This document shows, in pieces, positions 28,701-35,878 of a stretch of DNA of 64,000 nucleotides. The notes under the pieces are model-generated. The model worked only from the letters and a program-made list of their open reading frames with translations, made no database searches and was not told the origin of the DNA. Location of the stretch: assembly GCA_900466605.1 (NCBI GenBank), contig UBMU01000016.1, forward strand, positions 276,760 to 340,759, in the 5' to 3' direction. Position 1 is the first letter of the stretch; every line of letters starts with the position of its first letter. Made by a program: the position numbers and the translations under genes. The stretch comes from Hyphomicrobiales bacterium. GTDB lineage: Bacteria > Pseudomonadota > Alphaproteobacteria > Rhizobiales > Rhizobiaceae.

Positions 28701-29298
28701 GGCAGTGCCCCCCTCGCCAATCGAAAGCGTCGGCCTACGCGGTTCACTGACGCCGCCCGCAGCCGCTACACCGCAGCGCGCACCGGTTGCTGCCCCGGCT
28801 CCGGCATCCCCGGCAACCGGCGGCTGGATCAGCGACCTTCTTCGAGGCGCATCGCGCGAGGAAGCCGCTGAGGAAGCTCCTGCTCGGCAACCAGCACCCC
28901 GGGCAGAGACGCCCGCAGCACCGGCTCGAGCGGCCGACAGCCGCAACCCGCGTCACGTCGTCGAGTCCCTGAACTCGCTTTCCGTGGATATCGCCCGCGC
29001 CATCGATCACGACGCATCGGTCGATCTGTGGCGTCGCTATCAGCGCGGCGAACGGGATGTCTTCACCCGCCGCCTCTACACACTGAAGGGCCAGCAGACC
29101 TTCGACGAGATCAAGCGCAAGTACGACCGTGAGCCGGAGTTCCGCACCGCTGTCGATCGCTATATCGCCGACTTCGAGAAACTGCTTGCCGATGTCTCCC
29201 GCAGCGATCGCGACAAGACGATCACACAGTCCTATCTGACTTCGGATACCGGCAAGGTCTATACGATGCTTGCCCATGCCGCGGGACGGTTAAGCTAA
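22786..29298 (+). CDS. Giant polar growth ring protein (GPR/RgsE-like), apolipoprotein-like helical repeats
   Basis: A 2170-residue protein matching in size and architecture Agrobacterium GPR (growth pole ring protein) and S. meliloti RgsE, which organise unipolar growth. The order is: a hydrophilic Pro-rich N-terminus (1-105); two membrane helices (about 110-130 and 147-169); then about 1750 residues of almost continuous amphipathic helix rich in Ala, Ser, Asp, Glu and Arg with 11-residue-based periodicity. Within this, 44-residue repeats around LDDKAMALAISLNEGQ occupy about residues 665-980. Next is a Pro/Ala-rich linker (about 1937-2050), then a compact C-terminal domain (2054-2170, RHVVESLNSLSVDIARAIDHD to the end). 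A strong terminator follows. Identification is by architecture and memory. Confidence 0.85.
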   Translation: MANNKYNESIEDKAFKALDEALQIDFGEDDTLSRNGKTDAPEAKLSDTPSARNQQSPKEAKRARTANTPRPPEQPSRAPSFAANDANRISPASLLKSLESGSSRSAVRNATIVSLLWIVAGLGLMALLYSPQIWQIRSIADLLALPGVIAGFIGIIVPVLLFYAFAVMMARAQDMRNAARSMAEVALRLSEPETVASERIMTVGQAVRREVSAMNEGIERTIARASELETLVHSEVNALERSYADNELRVRGLVHELGSEREAIVNHAERIRTSIAGVHDQLKEDLSLATEEIAVRLATSGEAFASMIDTRAAAITEKSESAIQSLGTLLAAKTDSLLQTLTSSGFALTNEFDTRLDSLTSSLSEHGDQILRQFETRASTMDSNAEKLNAALNDRARQLNEILIARTREINESLTGGERTISTTLDDVLSKLNSALDEKGSSFRHSLQSSVDDTIMDLDLRSGFFDERLQATVAQLSTSFDDRVAEFANAFDKRAGSLDTKLMESLNRINDTMTGGSESLNGILSSSIERLGVSLTDQSFALATALATSQEVMESSLAGKVSEVTEAIHTQTTGMTSALSHATSEISLALASGTSELHNNLSARATEFRDTLLSTTSDLSSAVSAGTEQITSAFGRADELNTMISRRATDITHALDSAHERIDGVMADRGGALTAALADSQDRFESTLASRSEAIINAVSGSHERLADTLDDKAMTLAISLDESQNRFEDTIAKRAEAIASSIASGHEKLADTLDDKAMALAISLNEGQSRLADTLDLHVNAVASQLAGSHEKLSEALDDKTMALAISLNEGQTRLADTLGYHSETIAKQIVGGHDKLTEALDDRAMALAISLNESQTRLEDTLGHHAETITNSLAGGHDRITEALDDRVMALAVSLNEGHSRIEDALSRRVDTIANSIATVQDRLSDTLDEKAMALAISFGESQSRFDDALEARTNALLDTVAGAESRVAGALVDKSDAIRSAYTESQARLERSLNDHASTLAGTLSSGGDRIEQLTGNAAARIEHSLSNAHQQLETLHGDAASRIEGGLAAAHDRFEALTGNAATRIESGLDSAHERIRSTLADREQSINIALTDAHSRISDTLSDQATTIGASIATSVGMLEMSLEDHEVSLRQTIDNSGRALEDRLRDSTGHIAGRFQEAAGEISRSAETFSSQLDQSIEGMTGRFAETGSRVEAGLAALENRIRDGVGGVAEQVDAAGGRLSNTLSDGISRIGALGDEATGRIAAALDDSVAKFAETIDGRTANLTSEIDTRTTNLTSGIDSRTASIGEAMESGSARIEERLSTMDRALNVGLDAVNRTIEGKAAGLAAALRSAVAETTQGIDDEAARVAENLGRTGQQFAEGLEAKSSEFTRTIEERSEQIVGRVSDAQNRLAGQAAAVAQTFSEAGNAIVNKVAEAETLVSGQVGAISRALGDAQATFENHGAGIRTTISDASQEISSTMADVERALEARGNAIRSSLEDRTREIDATLTDVEKALEARGNSIRATLDDRTRELNSVLAGRSTELTRILDETARPLIDRYADAGKEAAARITAATERSTERLRSENEALINAIAARTESASSAVDAMESSLLANVNKLIERLSDNSSAMGQMMSSAAENLAAVDGRLGDTTSRFTESASKAAEMVSASTRLLEGKVDRLSDISGQTLAQVGGIIGRFDEHSKVLGQASGLLAAAQSNLVSTLEDRETALQNLSVGLVQRSEEIEKTMRSLGGMVESAFDRAEQRSNQVSGTLRESVQSSFSDIGRVLTETEKRAEEAAATMRAALVKAGEDANATIDGAFGNAERRSSELSNRLRGGLTASLSEVERMLGEAGRASDGAAQTMRESLREAVEEAVSRFSGATEEIRRSAGDIRKELDMTRSELKRGAFDLPEEAKESAAAMRRAVAEQIKALQDISHIVGRSTQQLEISEPVPRTIPQPAPRTAQPAVTQQAPQPATPAALAPAPAVPPSPIESVGLRGSLTPPAAATPQRAPVAAPAPASPATGGWISDLLRGASREEAAEEAPARQPAPRAETPAAPARAADSRNPRHVVESLNSLSVDIARAIDHDASVDLWRRYQRGERDVFTRRLYTLKGQQTFDEIKRKYDREPEFRTAVDRYIADFEKLLADVSRSDRDKTITQSYLTSDTGKVYTMLAHAAGRLS
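24796..25720 (+). repeat. Tandem 132-bp repeats inside the gpr-like gene
   Basis: The codon for the Met in the D(K/R)xMxLA(I/V)S motif recurs at 24928, 25060, 25192, 25324, 25456 and 25588, exactly 132 bp apart. A degenerate copy precedes this series near 24796. Each unit encodes 44 residues, four 11-residue turns, as in apolipoprotein-type helices. DNA copies have diverged at silent sites, so the array is old and kept by selection on the protein. Confidence 0.9.
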
Positions 29299-29322
29299 GA
29301 GCTGAGACAAAAGACAAAAGAA

Positions 29323-29352
29323 ATGGCCGCCAAAAGGCGGCCATTTTTTTTC
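29323..29352 (+). terminator. Intrinsic terminator of the gpr-like gene
   Basis: A 9-bp stem, ATGGCCGCC (29323-29331) with GGCGGCCAT (29336-29344), AAAA loop and eight Ts, 25 nt after the stop codon. Confidence 0.93.
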
Positions 29353-29426
29353 GAGGTCTTGTCGCTGACGCTTGAAGCGCACGTCAGCGGAATGCGGCTT
29401 CCACCGTTCCGCTGGCCCGGGCACAA

Positions 29427-30035
29427 TCAAATCGACCGCAGCGTCCAGTCGACGATCTCAGCCGCCACGGCTGAAAAAGCTCGGTCGAGGCCCTTTACGA
29501 GGGCATCATTGGAGCCACCGGCAGGTACCACTTGTCTGAAAACTCTTTGATCTCTCACGGAACCATTGCGGTCATTCAGGATCTTGGCTGAAATCTCGAC
29601 GACAGCGCGGCTGCCGCCTGTTGTATCGATCTCGAAAGAGCGAATATCAGTGACGACTTGGTAATCGATCGCGAGCCCCTGACCGGGTACGCCGACGCCG
29701 CCGAGCTTGCCGGAATTTTCGTAGGCCTCGACGAGCTTTGCTTGAACCATACGCGGCAGCTTGTCGCCCCATTGCGCCTTGGAAAGATACTGGATCTCCG
29801 AGGAAGACACACGGATGACGATCTGCTCACTGTCAAGCGCCTTCAAAGCGGTCGGTTGCTGCACCAGGATCTGCCGCCCCTTTGCCGACGGACCACTGCC
29901 GGCTACCGACGCAGAGAGATCGTAGGTGTCGTTCTTCGCAGCCGTCCCACAGCCGACAAGGCCTGCCAATAGCGGCAGCGCGATCGCGGTCGCGGATAGC
30001 CACGAACGACGCTGCAACGGATCCGATACGGCCAT
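29427..30035 (-). CDS. ABC-type transport auxiliary lipoprotein (PqiC/LptE-like)
   Basis: A 202-residue predicted lipoprotein with lipobox LVGC near residue 28 after a hydrophobic signal. The rest matches the ABC_trans_aux fold: a YDLSA-like strand, LVQQPTALKALDSEQIVIR, IQYLSKAQWGDKLPRMVQAKLVEAYENSG, and a C-terminal QVVPAGGSNDALVKGLDRAFSAVAAEIVDW helix. AGAGGAG precedes the ATG at 30035. It closes the four-gene Mla-like operon, 22 nt after the MCE gene. It probably sits in the outer membrane or periplasm and assists lipid movement, like PqiC with PqiB. Confidence 0.88.
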   Translation of the reverse strand: MAVSDPLQRRSWLSATAIALPLLAGLVGCGTAAKNDTYDLSASVAGSGPSAKGRQILVQQPTALKALDSEQIVIRVSSSEIQYLSKAQWGDKLPRMVQAKLVEAYENSGKLGGVGVPGQGLAIDYQVVTDIRSFEIDTTGGSRAVVEISAKILNDRNGSVRDQRVFRQVVPAGGSNDALVKGLDRAFSAVAAEIVDWTLRSI

Positions 30036-30057
30036 ATGCGCTCCTCTAATATCTCTG

Positions 30058-31428
30058 TTAACGCCGCGTCCGGCCGTCATATTGCTTTACAGTGTCACCG
30101 CCGAAGATCAGGCGTTGCGGATTCTGGTCGAAGTCGCTGATTGCATCGTTGAGGTTGCGCACTGTAGAGCGCGTGTCATTGATGAGTGCCTGTACGTCCC
30201 GCAGGCCGCCGCTCGAAAACTTCTGCAGATTGTCGGCAATCGGGCCGATACGCGAATTGAGGTTGTCGGCAACCTTCTTGAACGAGCTAAGCGTGTCACG
30301 CGCCTGCGCAAAGAGCGATTGCGTGTTGTCCGTACCGAGCAACGCATCGAGCTTGATTAGAATGCCATCCACCCGAGTAGACGCGGAGTTCAGCTTGTTC
30401 GCCATCTGCGACACGTTCTGAATCGTCTGATCGATGTCCTTCTGCCGAGCAGAAACTGTGTTCGCGACATCCTTGATCGATGCGACGGCGATGCGCGCGT
30501 CCTTGGTCGCCTGCGAAATGTCGTCGACGGATCCCTTAACCTTGGCCGGATCTATCTGTGCTACCAGCGTATCCACCCGATCGAGCGTCGCCTGCGCCTT
30601 CTTGCCAAGATCGTTGTAGGTCGTCGCCGTTTCCTGGAATTTCTGGATCGCGCCCTTGAAGTTGCCGGAAGCATCGGCAACGTCACGACTAACTTTTTCG
30701 GCGTTACTGAGAATAGTGTCGATCTTCTTCGCATCGACGGCCTTCACCAGCGCTTCGACCGCTTCCAGCGTCGAGTCGACCCGACCCGAGACCTTGCGGA
30801 CGGTGTCGGAAAGCTGCCCGACACTCTGCAGGAACGAGTCGATGTTGCCGGAGTTCTTAGCCAGCGCGTCGGAGAAGGTTTCGGCATTTTGCAAGGTCTT
30901 GGTCAGCGGTCCGCGGGCGTCCTTCACAAATCCTTGAATCTGTCCGACTGCATCGTTCGCTCGGTCGAGAATCTTGTCTGCCGTCGCCAACAGATTCGTG
31001 ACGCTCGATTGATCCGCGACGATGACCGCTCGCTTTCCGCTTTCGATCGACTGTTGAAGAATGTTCTTTTCGCCGATCTTGCCGCCCGAGAGTTCGATGT
31101 AGGCAGCGCCCGTCAGACCCTGGATTTCAAGGATGGCCTTCGTCGAGGGATATATCGGCGCATCGACTCGCACTTCTGTGAACGCCAGCGAGAAACTCGG
31201 ATCGTCAGCATCGATCGACAGTGACTTGACCGCGCCGACCTGAATACCGTTGAACCGAACCGGCGAGCCGACGCTCAAGCCGTTCGCGGACCCTGGGATA
31301 CGAACGATCAGTTCAGCCATCGGGCCACCACGCCCGTATTCGGCCATCCAGTAGACAAAGCCGAACGCCGCCGCGATGACGAGCACCGTGAAAAAGCCGA
31401 CAATCGTGTAGTTCGCTTTTGTTTCCAT
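30058..31428 (-). CDS. MCE/MlaD-family substrate-binding protein
   Basis: A 456-residue periplasmic protein anchored by one N-terminal helix (about 7-28). It has a single MCE domain (about 38-120; VRIPGSANGLSVGSPVRFNGIQVGAVKSL and LEIQGLTGAAYIELSGG). A long helical region then has repeated LxDTVRKVSGRVDS-like heptads (about 150-430). That is longer than E. coli MlaD (about 180) and resembles MCE proteins whose helices form a tube or needle for lipids. GCGGA precedes the ATG. It lies 9 nt after the ATPase gene. Confidence 0.92.
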   Translation of the reverse strand: METKANYTIVGFFTVLVIAAAFGFVYWMAEYGRGGPMAELIVRIPGSANGLSVGSPVRFNGIQVGAVKSLSIDADDPSFSLAFTEVRVDAPIYPSTKAILEIQGLTGAAYIELSGGKIGEKNILQQSIESGKRAVIVADQSSVTNLLATADKILDRANDAVGQIQGFVKDARGPLTKTLQNAETFSDALAKNSGNIDSFLQSVGQLSDTVRKVSGRVDSTLEAVEALVKAVDAKKIDTILSNAEKVSRDVADASGNFKGAIQKFQETATTYNDLGKKAQATLDRVDTLVAQIDPAKVKGSVDDISQATKDARIAVASIKDVANTVSARQKDIDQTIQNVSQMANKLNSASTRVDGILIKLDALLGTDNTQSLFAQARDTLSSFKKVADNLNSRIGPIADNLQKFSSGGLRDVQALINDTRSTVRNLNDAISDFDQNPQRLIFGGDTVKQYDGRTRR

Positions 31429-31437
31429 CGTATCCGC

Positions 31438-32283
31438 TCACTTCCCGCGGCTATCTTGCGCCAGGCTGTCCTCGCCTGCGTGGCCACTCTGCGGCACGAT
31501 CGAACGCGCTCGCTTGCCCTTGAAATAAGCCTGAACCCACGGATCATCGTAGGCCAGCATATCGTCGATTGTTCCCTCGACCATTACCCGCTTCTTGCCA
31601 AGCACGGCAATGCGGTCGCAGACCGAGAAGAGGCTGTCGAGGTCGTGGGTGACCATGTAGACGGTCAGTCCGAGCGTGTCCCTGAGCCTTGCAATGAGCT
31701 CATCGAACTCTGCAGCACCGATCGGATCAAGGCCCGAAGTCGGCTCGTCGAGAAATACCAGCTCCGGGTCGAGCGCGAGCGCCCGCGCCAGTGCAGCACG
31801 CTTGATCATACCGCCCGAAAGCTCCGACGGGTATTTATCGGCAGCATCCGCAGCAAGCCCGACAAGGCGGATTTTGAGTTGAGCCAGTTCATCCATCAGC
31901 GACTGTGGCAGGTCCAGATACTCGCGCATCGGCACCTGAATGTTCTCCTTCACCGTCAATGAAGAGAACAGTGCGCCCTGCTGAAACAGCACGCCGAGAC
32001 GCATGTCGAGCGCATTGCGCTGCGGTTCATTGAGCTCGTCGAAATCCTGGCCCAATATCGTGATATTTCCGGAACGACGCGGCAGCAGCCGAAGTACCGT
32101 CCGCATCAAGACTGACTTGCCTGTTCCCGAAGCACCGACAAAACCGAGGATTTCGCCGCGATAGATATCGAGGTTCAGATTGTCGAGAACGACCTTTGAC
32201 CCGAAACCGACGGTTACGCCGCGCGCCGAAAGCACGACATCCCGCCCCTCATCGTTTCTGGTCTCTGTATGCTGCCCGTCCAC
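31438..32283 (-). CDS. MlaF-type ABC transporter ATP-binding protein
   Basis: ATPase of the phospholipid transporter, 281 residues. Walker A is GASGTGKSVLMRTV (about 49-62), the signature is YPSELSGGMIKRAALARAL, and Walker B is LVFLDEPTSGLDP with the switch histidine in VTHDLDS. The GMIKR variant of the signature is typical of the Mla/Ttg2 class. The start is GTG at 32283 with AAGGA 6 nt upstream overlapping the end of the permease gene, implying coupling. A C-terminal extension of about 30 residues (RARSIVPQSGHAGED) follows. Confidence 0.94.
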   Translation of the reverse strand: MDGQHTETRNDEGRDVVLSARGVTVGFGSKVVLDNLNLDIYRGEILGFVGASGTGKSVLMRTVLRLLPRRSGNITILGQDFDELNEPQRNALDMRLGVLFQQGALFSSLTVKENIQVPMREYLDLPQSLMDELAQLKIRLVGLAADAADKYPSELSGGMIKRAALARALALDPELVFLDEPTSGLDPIGAAEFDELIARLRDTLGLTVYMVTHDLDSLFSVCDRIAVLGKKRVMVEGTIDDMLAYDDPWVQAYFKGKRARSIVPQSGHAGEDSLAQDSRGK

Positions 32284-32292
32284 GTATAATCC

Positions 32293-33462
32293 TTAGAAAT
32301 TGATGGCCGCATAGAACATGGCAAAAAGCCCGTCCATGAGGATAACGACGAAGATCGCCTTCACCACGGCCGCGGTAACGTGCTGGCCAAGCGACTCAGC
32401 ACTGCCGCCTACCTTTAAGCCCTCGACCGCAGCAACGATACCAATAACCAGCGCCATGAATGGTGCCTTAATCATCCCGGACAGGACCGTCGACAACGTG
32501 ATCGCTTCATGCAGGCGGGAGATGAAGTTGGCGAAGGTAATCCCCGAATAGCCCCATGCCACGACCGCAGCACCGAAGAGCGAGGCAAAATTCGCGATGA
32601 CGGTCAACAGCGGTAGCGCCACGGTCAGGGCAACCAGTCGCGGGAAGATGAGAACCCCAACGGGATTGAGTCCCATCACCTTCAACGCATCCACTTCCTC
32701 GCGCATCTTCATCGAGCCGATCTCGGCGGTGATGGCGCTGCCGGACCGACCGGCGATCATGATTGCGGTCAGAAGCACCCCGATTTCTCGAAGCTGCAGA
32801 ATGCCGACAAGGTCAACGACGAAGACTTCCGCGCCGAAATAGCGGAGCTGAAAGGCGCCCTGCTGCGCGATAATCGCACCGATCAGGAACGACATCAGCA
32901 ATATGATCGGCACGGCACGCACGCCCATGTGGTCGATCTGGTTGACGATCGATGCCGGCGAGACGCCGCTGCCGCGCCCGAATTTCATCTGTGCGCCGCG
33001 GACAGCGGATCCAAGAATATACATCGCAGCCGCAAGGTTGTTCCAGAGATCGAAGGTGATCCTGCCGACCGGTGCGAAGATCCGCTCTCCCCAGGTTGGA
33101 CTACGCTGTGGCTCCTGCTCGGGCTGCGGCGGCTCTTCGGAAAACTCCGCGATCATTTCGTCGATATGCGCGTTGCTGCCTTCGAAGTGTACGGTGCCAC
33201 CGACACCTTCCACCTGCTTCTTCAGCCGGCAGAGCAGCCAGACACCCGCCGTGTCGATATCCGTCACACCGGAAAGGTCGAGGGTCACCTCACCGCCGCG
33301 GCCGGCTGTGAGTCTCTCGAAGTCGCGCAGAACCAGATGCAGGTTGGCGCTTCGCCAATTCCCCTCGATATGAACGAGCTGTCCCGAGCCATGGGTCTGT
33401 TCGTCCACATGCAGTGAGGCGGCGTTACGGGTTTCGGACTTCAAAACGCTTGTGTCTTTCAA
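32293..33462 (-). CDS. MlaE-family permease with N-terminal STAS domain
   Basis: A 389-residue inner-membrane permease. Residues about 25-115 form a STAS-like domain (VTLDLSGVTDIDTAGVWLLCRLKKQVEGVGG), in effect MlaB fused to MlaE. The permease core (about 135-389) has the MlaE signature (IVNQIDHMGVRAVPIILLMSFLIGAIIAQQGAFQLRYFGAE) and five or more membrane helices. The first codon is a TTG with no convincing ribosome site, so the start is uncertain by some residues. First gene of the operon; divergent from the epimerase gene. Confidence 0.92.
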   Translation of the reverse strand: MKDTSVLKSETRNAASLHVDEQTHGSGQLVHIEGNWRSANLHLVLRDFERLTAGRGGEVTLDLSGVTDIDTAGVWLLCRLKKQVEGVGGTVHFEGSNAHIDEMIAEFSEEPPQPEQEPQRSPTWGERIFAPVGRITFDLWNNLAAAMYILGSAVRGAQMKFGRGSGVSPASIVNQIDHMGVRAVPIILLMSFLIGAIIAQQGAFQLRYFGAEVFVVDLVGILQLREIGVLLTAIMIAGRSGSAITAEIGSMKMREEVDALKVMGLNPVGVLIFPRLVALTVALPLLTVIANFASLFGAAVVAWGYSGITFANFISRLHEAITLSTVLSGMIKAPFMALVIGIVAAVEGLKVGGSAESLGQHVTAAVVKAIFVVILMDGLFAMFYAAINF

Positions 33463-33561
33463 GGCTTACGGCGACATTGCCGACTCGCGAACTGGCGGTT
33501 CGCCGCTTCGGATCAATATACCCAAGCCACACCAAATTTCCATGCGCGCAGGATTGCAAAT

Positions 33562-34545
33562 ATGCCACGGTCACTTGAAATTCAGACTGAAACCTTCCCG
33601 ATTGCCGGTACGTTTACGATCTCGCGCGGCGCCAAAACGTCAGCGGACGTGATCCTCTGCACAATCCGGGCACATGGCATGGTCGGCCGGGGCGAATGCG
33701 TTCCCTATCGCCGCTATGGCGAGACCATGGAAAGCGTCGCAGCACAGATCGAAGCTGCGAGGCCACTGATCGAAGCTGGCCTGACGCGCCAGGAACTGCA
33801 GCGTGCAATGCCGCCGGGCGCCGCACGAAATGCGGTGGACTGCGCCCTCTGGGATCTCGACGCCAAGGACTCTGGCACCTCTGTCATGAAGAGCTTGGGC
33901 TTCACCGGCCCACATCCGTTGACAACGGCCTTCACGATCTCACTCGGGGAACCTGATGTCATGGCCGCCCAAACGCGTGCGAACGCCGGTCGAGCTCTGC
34001 TGAAAGTCAAGGTCGGCACCGGCGACGACGAAAGCCGCATTCGCGCAGTTCGCAAGGCTGCACCGGATGCCGCAATCATTCTTGATGCCAACGAAGGCTG
34101 GCCTGAGGAAACGCTGGAGCATCATCTTCGCATCGCTGCCGAGGCGGGTATCGCCTTGGTGGAGCAGCCACTGCCTGCAGGCAAGGACGAACTTCTGGCG
34201 GAAATCAGCCGGCCCCTGCTCGTCTGTGCAGATGAGAGCGTCCACCATACCGGAGACCTTGCAAGCCTTCGCGACCGCTACGACGCGATCAACATCAAGC
34301 TCGACAAGACTGGCGGCCTCACCGAGGCGCTTGCAATGAAGAAAGAAGCACAGCGCCTTGATTTCAAGGTCATGGTCGGCTGCATGGTCGGCACGTCGCT
34401 GGCAATGGCACCAGCCGTTCTACTGGCCCAGGATGCCGAGTTCGTCGACCTCGACGGACCGCTGCTCCTTGCTCGCGACCGCGAGCCGGGGCTACGTTAC
34501 GCTGCCTCTCTCGTCTGGCCGCCGGAAACGAGCCTCTGGGGCTGA
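33562..34545 (+). CDS. Dipeptide epimerase / N-acyl-Glu racemase of the enolase superfamily
   Basis: Enolase-superfamily enzyme of the muconate-lactonizing subgroup, 327 residues. The catalytic lysine pair is in LLKVKVGTG; metal ligands are seen in IILDANEGW, LVEQPLP and CADESVHH; the second acid/base lysine is in INIKLDKTGGL. The sequence resembles L-Ala-D/L-Glu epimerases and the related N-acetyl-D-glutamate racemase (DgcA) annotated in rhizobia. Role: peptidoglycan peptide recycling or D-glutamate derivative catabolism. Its 3' end overlaps the convergent MFS gene by 49 bp. Confidence 0.88.
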   Translation: MPRSLEIQTETFPIAGTFTISRGAKTSADVILCTIRAHGMVGRGECVPYRRYGETMESVAAQIEAARPLIEAGLTRQELQRAMPPGAARNAVDCALWDLDAKDSGTSVMKSLGFTGPHPLTTAFTISLGEPDVMAAQTRANAGRALLKVKVGTGDDESRIRAVRKAAPDAAIILDANEGWPEETLEHHLRIAAEAGIALVEQPLPAGKDELLAEISRPLLVCADESVHHTGDLASLRDRYDAINIKLDKTGGLTEALAMKKEAQRLDFKVMVGCMVGTSLAMAPAVLLAQDAEFVDLDGPLLLARDREPGLRYAASLVWPPETSLWG

Positions 34546-35717
34546 AGGTAGTAAGCCACGATGACGAGGCCCAGGCCAGCCAGGGCAACCAGCGCCATGA
34601 TGTAGTAGCTTGCCAACCCGAGCGACGCGTAGATATAGCCGGATGCGATCGTCATCAGCCCCATGAACATGCCGTTGTAGAAGAAATAGGCGCCCTGCGC
34701 CGACGACTCCTGGGTTTCCTGCACCGAGGCGACGATTCGCCTCTGCACGCCGGTATGCACGAAGGCATAGGTGCAGGAATGCATGCACTGAAGCAGAAAG
34801 AAGCCCCAAAACCCCCAATGCATCGGAAACAGGACCCAGCGACACACGCTGACCGCCGCACCGAAGCGAATCAACGTCCAGGCGCTAAATCGGCGAGCCA
34901 ATCGACGGGACAGAAAGAATACCGTCACTTCGGCCGCGACGCCGGCACTCCAAAGGACGGCAATCTGCGTGCCGGAAAAGCCGAGATCACGCCAGTAGAG
35001 CGACGCGAAGGCCTGCAGGACCGCGTGGCTCGACTGCTGGATTGCGACGCCGATCAGCAAAGCAAGCAGATGCGGCTGACGCAGGGAACTGCCGGTCGCG
35101 GCAGAGATGTCGACGGGCGTTCCACGCCTGCGCGTCGGGCCTATTCGTGGGCAGTAGATCGCCATCACCACCGTTGTCACGAATCCGAAGGTCATCACCG
35201 GCAACACCATCTCGCCGCCCCAATGGCCGATCAACTGCCCGCCGATCAGGGTGGAGACGATAAATGCAACCGACCCCCACACGCGCATCGAACCGTAATC
35301 GAGCCCCCACCGTCGGACGCCGGAAATCACGATCGACTCGACGACGGGAACATAACAGGCAAACGTCGCCCCCTGGATCGTATAGACGATCAGCACCGGC
35401 CAGAAGGTGTTCGTCCAGTAGAGCGCGATCGCCGTCAGCAGCGATAGGCAACCGGAAAACAGCAGCACATCTGCCCGCTCCTTCATCCGGTCGGCATACA
35501 TTGCAACGATAGGAGCAACGAGCACGCGCACGACCATCGGCACGGCAAGAATCACGCCGATCTCGTGGTCGTTGAATTCGTGCAAGGCAAGCCACATGGG
35601 AAAGAACGGCAGGGCAACGCCGTTGACCAGCAAAGGCGCACAGTAGGACAAGGCACTCAACAGCCGAAAGCGCGGTGGTGCCTCCTCACTTGCCGGAGGA
35701 TTTTGAACGGGAATCAT
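34497..35717 (-). CDS. MFS transporter (HcaT/LacY-like subgroup)
   Basis: A 406-residue major facilitator with about 12 membrane helices. It opens LLSALSYCAPLLVNGVALPFFPMWL with the subgroup's first helix. A loop 2-3 motif is present as MYADRMKERADVLL. The ATG at 35717 is used because AGG lies upstream; a GTG at 35753 would add 12 residues. It resembles 3-phenylpropionate/sugar MFS_1-like proteins, but the substrate cannot be inferred. The last 49 bp overlap the end of the epimerase gene on the other strand. Confidence 0.85.
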   Translation of the reverse strand: MIPVQNPPASEEAPPRFRLLSALSYCAPLLVNGVALPFFPMWLALHEFNDHEIGVILAVPMVVRVLVAPIVAMYADRMKERADVLLFSGCLSLLTAIALYWTNTFWPVLIVYTIQGATFACYVPVVESIVISGVRRWGLDYGSMRVWGSVAFIVSTLIGGQLIGHWGGEMVLPVMTFGFVTTVVMAIYCPRIGPTRRRGTPVDISAATGSSLRQPHLLALLIGVAIQQSSHAVLQAFASLYWRDLGFSGTQIAVLWSAGVAAEVTVFFLSRRLARRFSAWTLIRFGAAVSVCRWVLFPMHWGFWGFFLLQCMHSCTYAFVHTGVQRRIVASVQETQESSAQGAYFFYNGMFMGLMTIASGYIYASLGLASYYIMALVALAGLGLVIVAYYLQPQRLVSGGQTREAA

Positions 35718-35799
35718 GGGTAGACCTGAAGGAAACTGAACGTTGCCTAACACGTCAACTTAAGGGCGACTATGGCAAGAAATTGCCCAACTGAAACGT

Positions 35800-35874
35800 T
35801 TTAAAAAATAAATAGGGCCTGTCGCAAAGACACAACGGGCTAAATTGATTCATTGAATTACGAACCGACAGGCC
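35800..35874 (-). terminator. Long-loop inverted repeat with T-run, possible terminator of the LpxH-like gene
   Basis: GGCCTGTCG (35816-35824) and CGACAGGCC (35866-35874) are perfect inverted 9-mers 41 bp apart. On the minus strand the second arm is followed by CTATTTATTTTTT. It starts immediately after the phosphoesterase stop. The loop is unusually long for an intrinsic terminator. Confidence 0.45.
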
Positions 35875-35878
35875 GGGC

